A DNA stretch of 64,000 nt, from positions 20,394 to 84,393 of the forward strand of contig NZ_PNQZ01000060.1 of the NCBI RefSeq assembly GCF_003994335.1, written 5' to 3'. Below, one piece after another: positions 46,282 to 54,984 of this stretch. Every line of letters begins with the position of its first letter. The stretch's first letter is position 1. Source of the stretch: Asaia sp. W19 (GTDB lineage Bacteria > Pseudomonadota > Alphaproteobacteria > Acetobacterales > Acetobacteraceae). The notes below the pieces were generated by a model. The model was not told the origin of the DNA. It saw only the letters and a list, made by a program, of their open reading frames with translations, and did not search any database. The translations under genes and the position numbers were made by a program.

Positions 46282-48066
46282 TCAGTCGCGCGCAGGATAT
46301 CCGTCATCGCTGCGCCAGACGGAGGCACTATCCATGAAAATCCAGCGTCCCGTGCCGGAGGCGTGGCCTTGGCCGGGGTTAAGACAATCGTGACACCAGA
46401 CACGATCCCCCTCGCTATGGGCCCGCGCGGCAATCTCCGCCAGTTTCTGGAAATGATTGCTCGTGCCGTATTGCGGCGCCGTCGCATAGGCCGAGGCGGC
46501 AATGACTTTGGTAATGGCCTCCCGTGCATGAAGCGCACCCGGCACATCCACAGAACCATCGCCGTTGAGGCAGGACCCGGCGGTCCTGCCATCGGGCTGG
46601 ATGAGACAGATCGAGCCGATCTTGCCTCCAAAATTCCACGCCAGATCGCTCATGGGTGTTCCCCCCTCGAAGCGATCCCGCACACGCTTGCCGTCCACGC
46701 GTAGTCCCAGCCTGACATCATAGCCACGCCAGTCTTTCTGACCGGCGACGTCATGATAGGAACGCGCGCCAAAATGCAGCGTGTTGCCGGATTGAAGCTG
46801 GCTCGCGAAGTCCGTCATGATGTGGTGCGAACCAAGGATCGCAGGATCAGCGGCCCCGGCGCCCGGAATCCAGGTAGAATAGCCCCTGTATTCGAGCGCG
46901 TCGCCATAGACCTGCGCGATATAGGCAGCTGGCAATTCATTGGGGCCATTCACCAGATAGCCATAACTGTCTTCCGTGAAAGGGTGAGAAACGGTGCAGG
47001 AATCGCATTCGAAAGAGAGCGTGTAGCCATGGAAACTCGCGGCATGATCGCGATGAATGTTCTGGAAGCGCATGTCGAATTCATCGCGCTCATAGCTGCT
47101 TGCGCCTGACGAGGCCTCAGGGCCATAGACCCGATCCATGTCCATCACGACATAGCTGTTTTCGCCAAAATATTTTCCCGGGTCACCAATATAGGCAACG
47201 GGCGTCTTATAGGCGGTGCGGGTATCCAGATTGGTCCAGGAATTCCTCTGCAACTGCGTCTCGGGTACGAGCCCGTTCTGGAGGTATTTTCCCCCTCGCG
47301 CATTGCCGGCGCCCAGAACGGACCAGCCATAGACACTGATATGCGTAGCGGTCCAATTGCTGATAATTCCGGCATAAACCCAATTCGTCGGGCGTCCGTT
47401 TTCGTCGATGGCCGGCATGTCCGGCGCCCGCACATTGGTCGACAGGTACATGCCATGATGCAGGGCCGCCATCTGTGCAAGACTCAGGGGATGCTCCAGC
47501 GTCATTCCATCGGGTCCGAATGCCTTGATAGGGAGCACCATGCGCGTCAGGCTGTTGTTCTGACCGATGAAGAACGCGACGGTCGCATTATCCCCATTGG
47601 CGATGGAATACGCACCCCGACGCGGATCGAGGCCGGAGATGGCGGCCTGTCCTCCTCCCTCACTTCCCATATTCCCGGAAGAAAAGACGCAAAGGGAGCA
47701 TCCGGCATTATACGAGCCATAGGGGCTGGCCCAGATGCTCAAAGCCTGATGAGGCGAGATATCGATCGTCTGGCCCTTGCGGTTTCGAAGCACGGAGCTT
47801 TGTCCACCGAGCATGACGGTCTCGTACCCCTGAGGCCCCCACTCGCCAGAGGGATGCTCGATCAGATTATTGGCAAGATGACTGACGGGGTAACGGGCAA
47901 TCCGGCCATCGGGAGCGTGATACTCCCGCATGATTTCTCCTGACGAAGGGACCTCTCCGGAAGGCCCCCCTGCGGCGGAAGACGTGTCAAAGAGCTCCTG
48001 CGCCTGAGCGGCGGTCGTCGACAGACTCCCGATCGTCAGGAGAAACGCCAGAAATCTTGCCGTCAT
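46282..48066 (-). CDS. Large exported protein with three CxxC motifs, function unknown
   Basis: The 594-residue product has a clear signal peptide (FLAFLLTIGSLSTTAAQAQ, cleavage near residue 22). I do not recognise a family. It has three CxxC pairs at 123/126 (GCSLC), 354/357 (ECDSC) and 558/561 (WCHDC), plus cysteines at 487 and 499, so it could hold disulfides or bind metal in the periplasm or outside the cell. The sequence is glycine-, tyrosine- and tryptophan-rich with many beta-type segments, as in surface or extracellular enzymes. WCHDCLNPGQGHASGTGRW at the C-terminus is a candidate signature. The gene stands alone, upstream of nothing on its strand except metQ 260 bp away. A 14-bp palindrome lies just before its start. 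Confidence 0.65.
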   Translation of the reverse strand: MTARFLAFLLTIGSLSTTAAQAQELFDTSSAAGGPSGEVPSSGEIMREYHAPDGRIARYPVSHLANNLIEHPSGEWGPQGYETVMLGGQSSVLRNRKGQTIDISPHQALSIWASPYGSYNAGCSLCVFSSGNMGSEGGGQAAISGLDPRRGAYSIANGDNATVAFFIGQNNSLTRMVLPIKAFGPDGMTLEHPLSLAQMAALHHGMYLSTNVRAPDMPAIDENGRPTNWVYAGIISNWTATHISVYGWSVLGAGNARGGKYLQNGLVPETQLQRNSWTNLDTRTAYKTPVAYIGDPGKYFGENSYVVMDMDRVYGPEASSGASSYERDEFDMRFQNIHRDHAASFHGYTLSFECDSCTVSHPFTEDSYGYLVNGPNELPAAYIAQVYGDALEYRGYSTWIPGAGAADPAILGSHHIMTDFASQLQSGNTLHFGARSYHDVAGQKDWRGYDVRLGLRVDGKRVRDRFEGGTPMSDLAWNFGGKIGSICLIQPDGRTAGSCLNGDGSVDVPGALHAREAITKVIAASAYATAPQYGTSNHFQKLAEIAARAHSEGDRVWCHDCLNPGQGHASGTGRWIFMDSASVWRSDDGYPARD

Positions 48067-48077
48067 GTCGAGGGCCT

Positions 48078-48091
48078 TTCATGATCATGAA
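48078..48091. promoter_or_regulatory. 14-bp perfect palindrome before the exported CxxC protein
   Basis: TTCATGATCATGAA at 48078-48091 is a perfect palindrome 11 bp upstream of the ATG at 48066. It overlaps the leader of the gene and is a candidate operator for a dimeric regulator. No protein is known to bind it. Confidence 0.45.
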
Positions 48092-48245
48092 TGCGCCTTG
48101 AGGAACTCCGTCCGAATGCATGAAAGGGCGCAACCCGGCCCAGCTTTGCAGCAGAAACGGCCATTCCCCTAGGGGGGCTCCGTTCCGCCGGATGCTGTCT
48201 TGCAGCGCGCGTATCCTTATCGGCCCCAGGGCGGGGCGATGGCAC

Positions 48246-49232
48246 TCAGTCGTCGTACCCATCCGGATGGCGCTCGCGCCACGCGAGAGCAGTCTCGACG
48301 ATCTGGTCCAGATTGCCGAACCGGGGTGCCCAGCCCGTTTCCTCTCGCAGGGTCGTCGAATCCGCTACCAGAAGCGCCGGATCACCCTCACGCCGTGGCG
48401 CTGCCTCCCATGGGACCTTGCGCCCGCTTACACGCTCGACGCTCTGAATCACCTCGAGATTGGAGTAGCCGCGTCCATTGCCCAGATTATAGGTGACGCT
48501 GCGCTGATCGATCCGGGCAAGCGCTCTGATATAGGCATCGGCCAGATCCGCCACATGGACGTAATCCCTTACGCAGGCACCGTCGGGTGTGGGATAATCC
48601 GTCCCAAACAGCTTCAAGGCCGGACGACGGCCAAGGGCTGCGTCGATGGTGAGCGGAATGAGGTGTGTTTCCGGACGATGATCCTCCCCAGCGCGCCCCG
48701 CCGGATCAGCTCCGGCTGCGTTGAAATAACGCAGACAGGCGCTTCTGAGGCCATGAATCGCATCCGCCCAGTGCAGCACGCGCTCGATCATGAACTTGCT
48801 CTCTCCGTAAGGCGAGCCAGGCTTGATCAAAGCGGTTTCGGGAATCGGATCGGGACGTTCCGGACCACCGAATAGGGCTGCGGTGGAAGAGAATACGAAC
48901 CGTTTTATCCCGTGCTCGACGCAGCTCTGCACGAGATTGAGGCCGGTGATATAATTCTGCCGCAGGTACAGGAAGGGGTCGCGCATGCTGTCCCCGACGA
49001 GCGACAGGGCCGCGAAATGCAGTACACCATCCCAGCGTCCCTGCGAGAGAACCGCCGACACCGCCTGGATATCGAGCAGATCAACAACATGAAGGCGGGC
49101 CGCCGAGGGCACGGCGGCTCGATGCCCCGTGCTCAGATTATCGATGACCACGACCTCATGACCGGCATCCAGCAACGCAAGGACGACATGACTGCCGACA
49201 AATCCTGCCCCGCCCGTCACAAGATAACGCAT
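48246..49232 (-). CDS. galE: UDP-glucose 4-epimerase GalE
   Basis: GalE interconverts UDP-glucose and UDP-galactose with bound NAD, supplying galactose for surface glycans. The 328-residue extended SDR has the NAD motif VTGGAGFVGSH, the active-site FSSTAALFG and the YGESKFM Tyr-Lys pair, then LRYFNAAGADPAG and YVHVADLADAYI typical of GalE. The length is usual. It is upstream of the exported CxxC protein on the same strand with a 180-bp spacer. Confidence 0.95.
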   Translation of the reverse strand: MRYLVTGGAGFVGSHVVLALLDAGHEVVVIDNLSTGHRAAVPSAARLHVVDLLDIQAVSAVLSQGRWDGVLHFAALSLVGDSMRDPFLYLRQNYITGLNLVQSCVEHGIKRFVFSSTAALFGGPERPDPIPETALIKPGSPYGESKFMIERVLHWADAIHGLRSACLRYFNAAGADPAGRAGEDHRPETHLIPLTIDAALGRRPALKLFGTDYPTPDGACVRDYVHVADLADAYIRALARIDQRSVTYNLGNGRGYSNLEVIQSVERVSGRKVPWEAAPRREGDPALLVADSTTLREETGWAPRFGNLDQIVETALAWRERHPDGYDD

Positions 49233-49772
49233 CGAAACCCTCCTTTTGGGTGCCCTTTGCTCGAACCTTACAAGGGTACAAAATCACTCTCGGGGCGTTT
49301 TTATTTGTATCGAAACCCTATTGGACAGATTTGTTTTCGAACGCAAGATGCGGCGCATCCCTGCCCTCCCCCTGAAGCCAGAGACAACCAGACCGACCTA
49401 CTTTACTATGCTTCGAAGCGCTGTTGCGGTCAGACTTTTATTTCTTCATGACGCGATTTAATGCAATTAAAAACAATGATTTACCGTCTCTCGAAGACCC
49501 ATTTCCTCTTCGCAGCAGAGAACCGAGGCGGCATACAGCCAAGAGATCCGAAGCCACCCTCAGACGCCGTCTTCAGGGGAGGTCGCACCAGTGAGACATG
49601 GGACAGGATCGCGCATGAGAAGCCGCTATTCGCGCCTTCATGCCCTCGCAGACCTGCTTTTGGGCATCGCCCTGCTTCCGGGGAGCCACATTGGACAAAC
49701 CCGCGCTTCCGGGGTCGCTCTGCCTCCTCTCAGGCGGCATAACGAGGGACGCTTTTCAGAACGGAATTGTGC
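49233..49772. other. 540-bp AT-rich spacer between galE and ynfA
   Basis: The first 240 bp are AT-rich compared with the flanks and probably hold the galE promoter. The rest shows only short frames without recognisable domains. No RNA gene or mobile element is visible. Confidence 0.5.
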
Positions 49773-50099
49773 ATGCTTGTTCTCGCGTTCTACATCGCTG
49801 CGGGTTTTGCGGAAATCGCGGGATGCTTCGCTTTCTGGTCCTGTCTTCGTCTTGGACGATCAGCCTTGTGGCTCATTCCGGGTCTGATGAGTCTGACGCT
49901 GTTCGCCCTTATCCTCACGCGTATTGAAAGCGACAGCGCCGGACGCGCCTTTGCGGCGTATGGCGGCGTCTATATTACGGCCTCCCTGATCTGGATGCGT
50001 CTGGTTGAAGGGCGAAGCCCGGATCGATGGGACATGATCGGCGCCCTGATATGCCTCGCGGGAGCGGCGCTCATTTTATGGGGACCACGCTCGACATGA
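49773..50099 (+). CDS. ynfA: YnfA family membrane protein
   Basis: The 108-residue protein is a small four-helix inner-membrane protein of the YnfA family, related to small multidrug-resistance transporters. Family motifs are [18 protein letters not shown], the loop ending [18 protein letters not shown] and a final helix beginning [19 protein letters not shown]. Some members export drugs, but the role is unproven in most species. I chose ATG at 49773 over the in-frame TTG two codons before. It overlaps the next gene by ATGA. Confidence 0.92.
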   Translation: MLVLAFYIAAGFAEIAGCFAFWSCLRLGRSALWLIPGLMSLTLFALILTRIESDSAGRAFAAYGGVYITASLIWMRLVEGRSPDRWDMIGALICLAGAALILWGPRST

Positions 50100-50728
50100 G
50101 GCGGCTCTTGCGCCATGCACAGCGGCAGGATCATCACCCGGAGGCCGCCTTGTTCCAGCCGCTCTATCGACGCACGCTTGCCCTGGCGGCATCCCCTCAC
50201 GCAGGGTGGTGGCTCTTTGCCGTCGCTTTTGCCGAGGCCTCGTTTTTTCCCATTCCGGTCGACCTGCTTCTGATCCCGATGGTACTGGCGGCTCGTGAGC
50301 GCGCCTTTATCCTCGCGGCCATCTGCACCGTCGGCTCGGTGAGCGGGGCCCTTCTGGGCTGGGTTATCGGCGCGGTGCTGCTGCAGCATGTCGCTCTTCC
50401 GATCGTTCACTTCTATCACGCGGAGCATACGCTGGCGGTGATGCAGGAGAAGTTCCGTCAATATGGCGTGGCGATCATTCTGCTCAAGGGTCTTACCCCC
50501 ATCCCCTTCAAGATCGTCACCATCGCCGCAGGGGCATCGCATTTTGCAATCCTCCCATTTTTGGCGGCCAGCTTGGTGACGCGCGGCGCGCGCTTCTTTC
50601 TGGTGGCCACGCTGCTCTGGTTCTATGGCGCGCCCATACGCGATTTCATCGAACGTCGACTGACGGTGGTCATGTGCGGCTTTCTCTTTCTGATCATCGC
50701 TGGCATTCTCGCCGTCACCTATCTGTAG
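50096..50728 (+). CDS. YqaA/DedA-like (VTT domain) membrane protein
   Basis: The 210-residue protein is a membrane protein of the SNARE-associated/VTT (DedA-like, YqaA) type. The N-terminal amphipathic part ([34 protein letters not shown]) is followed by [16 protein letters not shown], then the conserved [24 protein letters not shown] with the Thr-Pro motif and several helices. Members help lipid movement or membrane integrity. The ATG at 50096 overlaps the ynfA stop as ATGA, so the two are coupled. Confidence 0.9.
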   Translation: MRRLLRHAQRQDHHPEAALFQPLYRRTLALAASPHAGWWLFAVAFAEASFFPIPVDLLLIPMVLAARERAFILAAICTVGSVSGALLGWVIGAVLLQHVALPIVHFYHAEHTLAVMQEKFRQYGVAIILLKGLTPIPFKIVTIAAGASHFAILPFLAASLVTRGARFFLVATLLWFYGAPIRDFIERRLTVVMCGFLFLIIAGILAVTYL

Positions 50729-50749
50729 CCTGCGCAAGGAGCCAGCATC

Positions 50750-51751
50750 ATGCCCAACCAGATTGCCGTGGTCACAGGCGCGGGAGCCGGTATCGGGCGC
50801 GCCACCGTGCGTATGCTCGCTTCCTATGGCTTCGACATTGCCCTTCTGGGCCGCAACGCCCAGCGCCTTGAAGACGCCGCGGCGGAATTGCAGGGCAGTG
50901 GCATTCGTACCCTCACACTCAGCGTAGATGTGGCCGACGCCAAGGCCTTGTCCGAAGCCGCCGAACACATCGAACGCGAACTTGGCCCCATCACCGTCTG
51001 GATCAACGCAGCAGGCCTGACCGCCATCGGGCCGGTTCTGTCGCTCGATTCAGAGACGTTGCGACGTGTCACCGAGGTGACCTATCTCGGCTCGGTATAC
51101 GGCACCCAGGCGGCCCTGACCTGCATGAGACGCCGCGGAAGCGGCACGATCGTCAATCTGGGCCTCGCCCATCCGTTACGCGGCCTGCCTCTGCAGGCCG
51201 CCGTCAATGGCGCGCATGCAGCGATCAGCGCTTTCTGCGACAGTGTCCGACCCGAGATCAGGGCGCTCTCCGACCGGATCGACCTCACCGTCGTGCATCT
51301 CCCCTCCATCAATACACCGCGTCTTGGCTGGAGCAGAAACCGGTCCGGACATACGCTCAAGCCGGTCGGGAGAGTCTATGAACCCGAAGTCGCGGCGCAT
51401 GCGATCTGCCAGGCCGTGCTCGGCCATCATCGGGATATCTGGGTTGGTGCCTCGTCCATTCTCCCGAGCCTGATCAACGGCCTCGCCCCATCGCTGCGCG
51501 ACCGTTATCTGGCGAAAAATGGTCTCAAGGCGCAATTCGCCGCTGGCGCACAGGCAGAAGCGGACGACTCATTCGACGAGAGCGTAGAGGGTGCCTATGC
51601 AGCCCATGGACCCTATGAAGGCATTCCCCTTCGTGAACAGGGACGCAAGCCGCTCCTGCTGACCATTCCGCGTCGCATGGGCCTGGGAGCCGTCCTTATG
51701 GGATTACTCGGCCTGACCGCAGCCTGGTGCAGCGTCAGACGCAGATCCTGA
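50750..51751 (+). CDS. Short-chain dehydrogenase with C-terminal extension
   Basis: The 333-residue protein begins as a normal SDR: VVTGAGAGIGRATVRMLASYG for NAD(P) binding and NAAGLTAIG for the stabilising motif. The catalytic region is unusual: the serine and tyrosine positions read IVNLGLAHPLRGLPLQAAVNGAH, so the Tyr of YxxxK is not evident (AAVNGAH in its place). A C-terminal extension ends in a hydrophobic helix (GLGAVLMGLLGLTAAW). It may be membrane-anchored and catalytically changed. It follows the VTT gene by 21 bp and is likely cotranscribed. Confidence 0.8.
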   Translation: MPNQIAVVTGAGAGIGRATVRMLASYGFDIALLGRNAQRLEDAAAELQGSGIRTLTLSVDVADAKALSEAAEHIERELGPITVWINAAGLTAIGPVLSLDSETLRRVTEVTYLGSVYGTQAALTCMRRRGSGTIVNLGLAHPLRGLPLQAAVNGAHAAISAFCDSVRPEIRALSDRIDLTVVHLPSINTPRLGWSRNRSGHTLKPVGRVYEPEVAAHAICQAVLGHHRDIWVGASSILPSLINGLAPSLRDRYLAKNGLKAQFAAGAQAEADDSFDESVEGAYAAHGPYEGIPLREQGRKPLLLTIPRRMGLGAVLMGLLGLTAAWCSVRRRS

Positions 51752-51776
51752 CGGCATCGCGCCAGGAGAGGCCCGC

Positions 51777-52163
51777 TCAGCTCGGTCGGCGGCTTGTATT
51801 GGCCGCCATGAGCGCGCGATGCTGGTTGAGGCCCTTGATCAGCTTCTCGACATCATCCGGCCCGAAAACCAGCCCAACCGGCCCATAGGCCGGATGCTGG
51901 TAGGCAAGGGTCGAGCCCTCTGTCAGAGCATCGATCTGAAGGGCCCAGTTCGTATTATAGACGGGCAGGAAAGGAGCATTGCCGATCGAGGGCTGGGGCT
52001 GGTTGGCGGTCATCGCGTAACGCACCCGACCCAGACTACCGATCAGCTGTGTCAATTGCTCCAGGGTGAGGTCGATTTCACCCTCGATCCCACTCCCTTC
52101 AAGGAACCGGAGTGTCGCTCCCGTGCCGTCCTCTTTCTGGACGACCTGCATTCTTGCCCCCAT
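51777..52163 (-). CDS. Small protein of unknown function
   Basis: The 128-residue protein is not recognised. It begins VVQKEDGTGATLRFLEGSG, has a mainly polar mid-part (TANQPQPSIGNAPFLPVYN) and ends GLVFGPDDVEKLIKGLNQH. No signal peptide or membrane helix is present. The start at 52163 has GGAAGG upstream; ATG at 52151 is an alternative. It lies 26 bp downstream of ispE on the same strand and may be its operon partner. It may be specific to related acetic acid bacteria, which I cannot test here. Confidence 0.65.
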   Translation of the reverse strand: MGARMQVVQKEDGTGATLRFLEGSGIEGEIDLTLEQLTQLIGSLGRVRYAMTANQPQPSIGNAPFLPVYNTNWALQIDALTEGSTLAYQHPAYGPVGLVFGPDDVEKLIKGLNQHRALMAANTSRRPS

Positions 52164-52189
52164 AGACCCGACCTTCCCTCAAAGAGTGT

Positions 52190-53107
52190 TCAGAGCCGGT
52201 CGTCCCCGGTCTGGATCCATCCGGCCTCGGCCCACCATCCATGAGCGCGTAATGCCGACGCCCCTCGTTGCGCCTGTTCCAGCTCAGCATAGAGACCAAA
52301 GCAGGTCGCACCCGAACCGCTCATCCTGGCAAAAAGACAGCCATCCGTGTTGTCCAGCCTCTCGATAACCTCAGCAATTACCGGGAACAGAGTTACCGCT
52401 GCCCGTTGTAGATCATTCGAAGTGGAACGCAATACTTCTGCCATGGCGTGCGGCGTATCCCATTGCTCGGGCAATACCGCCGGTGCGCGAAACTCGGCCT
52501 CTGATTCCTTCCACGCCTTGAACACCGCAGGAGTAGGCACGGCGATACCGGGATTGACCAACACCATCGCGCAGCGCGGCAATGCAGGCGCATGGACCAG
52601 AATCTCGCCAATACCCTGCATACGCTGTGTCGACTGGGCGAGGCATACCGGCACATCGGCACCAAGCGTTGCCGCAATGGGCGCCAGATCGATTTCATGA
52701 CAAGCCCAGGCGGTCGCGAGAAGACGCAAGGCCGCAGCCGCATCGGCCGAACCTCCCCCGATCCCGGAAGCTACAGGCAGGTTCTTGGTCAGATGCAGGG
52801 CATAATCGGGCAGGTCCGATGCGGTATGGCCCGCCTGACGCGCGGCTGCACGCAGCGCGGCTGCTGCACGAAGCACGAGATTCTCTGGCCCCGCATCAAG
52901 CCCTGCCCCGAAAGGTCCATCGATCGTGAGCGAAAGGCCTTCACCCGTCTCGAGAGGCTCCTTCAAGGTCAGGATATCGGCCGTCTCGGCGAAGACAGCA
53001 AGCGAGTCCAGCTCATGATAATTGTCGGGACGGCGGCCCGTGACATGCAGAAAAAGGTTGATCTTGGCATGGGCCAGAGAACGATCCGTGGGCATTGGCA
53101 GTCTCAT
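52190..53107 (-). CDS. ispE: 4-diphosphocytidyl-2-C-methyl-D-erythritol kinase IspE
   Basis: IspE phosphorylates CDP-ME in the MEP pathway to isoprenoids, needed also for hopanoids. The 305-residue GHMP kinase has AHAKINLFLHVTGRRPDNYHELDSL near the start, the ATP loop LPVASGIGGGSADAAAALRLL and the C-terminal motif ARMSGSGATCFGLY. Length and order are standard. It follows the TPR protein gene by 11 bp on the same strand, so both probably form an operon. Confidence 0.95.
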   Translation of the reverse strand: MRLPMPTDRSLAHAKINLFLHVTGRRPDNYHELDSLAVFAETADILTLKEPLETGEGLSLTIDGPFGAGLDAGPENLVLRAAAALRAAARQAGHTASDLPDYALHLTKNLPVASGIGGGSADAAAALRLLATAWACHEIDLAPIAATLGADVPVCLAQSTQRMQGIGEILVHAPALPRCAMVLVNPGIAVPTPAVFKAWKESEAEFRAPAVLPEQWDTPHAMAEVLRSTSNDLQRAAVTLFPVIAEVIERLDNTDGCLFARMSGSGATCFGLYAELEQAQRGASALRAHGWWAEAGWIQTGDDRL

Positions 53108-53118
53108 CGAAATCGGGC

Positions 53119-54933
53119 TTATCGGGGCGAGGGTATGGCCCGCCCGCGCATCACGGGCAGATCCGGCCCCTGCGCCAGAGCCGCCTCGATCAGCGCGCGC
53201 GTTTCAGGCTCGGGCTTGTTGTTGAGGGCCTGGCTCCATTGGTCACGCGCCTCGAGCTGACGCCCCTGATACCAGTAGGCGACACCGAGATGATACGCGA
53301 TTTCAGGATCTCCCGGTGCCGCATTCACTGCTGAAAGCAGCAGAGGCAGAGCCTGAGTGAGATCCCCGTTCTGCTTCAGAAGCGCCCAGGCATAGCTATC
53401 GCGAATCTCGGCGTCATCCGGGGCCAGATCCATGGCGCGCCGCAGAAGCTGCAAGGCTTGGTCCGGTCGCTCGTCATGCTCGACATCCGAATAACCGGCG
53501 TAATTCAGCAGAACAGGCTCCGACGGGTTGAGGGCCATAGCCCGGTCAAGATCGGCCTGTGCCTTGTCACGATGTCCAAGATGGTCCCACGCAATGGCCC
53601 GCCCGAGAAGGAGGGGCCAGATGCGGGCCTCCATGACGCTTACGTGATTCAGGGCATGGGTATAGGTCGCAGCAGCGGCCTCGGACTGGCCGAGCTGATC
53701 CTGTGTTGCCGCGAGTTCATTGAGAATATCGGGGTTGTCCGGGTTCGCCTTGACCACAGGCTCCAGAGCATGCAGCGCAGCCTTGAGGTCATGACGTTTT
53801 AGGGCAACCTGCGCCTGCGCGTGATCGGCAAGGGGCGCCAGGGGAGCATCGGCGCCGACGCCGTCGAGCGCAGTCTGGGCCATGTCGAGCTGGCCGTCAT
53901 TGCGCAACTCCTCAGCGAGCAGAATCTTGGCGAGGGTAAGGTCGGGCTGCAGGAACAGCGCCCGACGCAGAAGCAAGATCTTGAGCTGGCGCACATCGCG
54001 CAGCTTGTCATCGCCTTGCGAAACTCCGCTGTCACCCTGGCCATGACGGTCCTGCGGGGCCGTATCGCCCAGCAGGGTCGTGACGCCGATCAGAAACTCG
54101 CCGAGCCCCTGTCGGGGCGAAAACCCTGGCCCCAGAGCCTGCGGCCGCAGACGACCGGAAACGAGCTGGAAGGCTGGCAAGAGCGCGCCCACCGCCGCCA
54201 GTTTCCTGCGGGCCTCCGGCTCATGATGACGATAAGCCAGCCAGTCCGCCTGAAATTGCAGGGTGAGCACGCGCAGAAGCGGCGGAATGGTCGTGGCGTT
54301 GGGGTCAAGCTGCGCAAAAAGACGGTCCGTGTTGGCCTCGTCACGCAGTGAGGCGATGCGTGCCTGCTGCAACAGGGCCAGATAGATCACGGGATCGGGG
54401 GCACCATCCGGAGTACCCTGGGGCGTCACGACCGGGTCCAGCGCCCCATCGACCGGGTTGGCCCCATAGCGGCACCAGTCGATCAGCCCCTGCCCTGCAA
54501 GGCGCAGAAATCCTTGGGGCGCCTTGCCGTGAAGCGTAAACAACGTTTCAGCGCGTTTCCATTGCTCATCACGAAAGGCCACCGTTCCCATGACAATGCG
54601 CGCAAGACTCTCTTTAGGGGCCAGGGCCGCTAGGGAGAAGGCGCGGGCAGCGGCATCGGGACCCGCATCCATTGCCGCAAAACGGAGCGCCATGACGACA
54701 AAGTCAGGATCGCGATAGCCCAGCATGACCGAGTCATAAAGGGCACGATCGGCATCCGGGATATTATTGCGCTGCACCGCGACGATGCTGCCGAGCAAGC
54801 TGCCCGTCAGGGAGTGATCGGGCGCGGTCAGAGCCGGCCCTGTCGGGGTCGCGGCAGCATGGGCCGTTGCCCCACAGACGGAGGCGAGACAGGCGAGAAG
54901 GCCGAGCCGAAACGGAGAGTGCTTGGTTTGCAT
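53119..54933 (-). CDS. Exported TPR-repeat protein
   Basis: The 604-residue protein starts with a signal peptide (FRLGLLACLASVCGATAHA). Its C-terminal half is built of TPR units, for example AQVALKRHDLKAALHALEPVVKANPD, NELAATQDQLGQSEAAAATYTHAL, DKAQADLDRAMALNPSEP and QALQLLRRAMDLAPDDAEI. It is likely a periplasmic or outer-membrane scaffold. I chose ATG at 54933, at the signal peptide; the open frame further upstream is antisense to the glycosylase gene. It is divergent from that gene, with 51 bp between starts, and runs into ispE. Confidence 0.88.
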   Translation of the reverse strand: MQTKHSPFRLGLLACLASVCGATAHAAATPTGPALTAPDHSLTGSLLGSIVAVQRNNIPDADRALYDSVMLGYRDPDFVVMALRFAAMDAGPDAAARAFSLAALAPKESLARIVMGTVAFRDEQWKRAETLFTLHGKAPQGFLRLAGQGLIDWCRYGANPVDGALDPVVTPQGTPDGAPDPVIYLALLQQARIASLRDEANTDRLFAQLDPNATTIPPLLRVLTLQFQADWLAYRHHEPEARRKLAAVGALLPAFQLVSGRLRPQALGPGFSPRQGLGEFLIGVTTLLGDTAPQDRHGQGDSGVSQGDDKLRDVRQLKILLLRRALFLQPDLTLAKILLAEELRNDGQLDMAQTALDGVGADAPLAPLADHAQAQVALKRHDLKAALHALEPVVKANPDNPDILNELAATQDQLGQSEAAAATYTHALNHVSVMEARIWPLLLGRAIAWDHLGHRDKAQADLDRAMALNPSEPVLLNYAGYSDVEHDERPDQALQLLRRAMDLAPDDAEIRDSYAWALLKQNGDLTQALPLLLSAVNAAPGDPEIAYHLGVAYWYQGRQLEARDQWSQALNNKPEPETRALIEAALAQGPDLPVMRGRAIPSPR

Positions 54934-54984
54934 CGTGTGACAATCTAGACTGAACCCGAGCAGACACCAAACTGATAAGAAATC

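Noticed and set aside
49461..49742. 93-residue plus-strand frame in the galE-ynfA spacer
   Set aside because: It has no recognisable domain and mixed composition; nothing beyond chance supports it.
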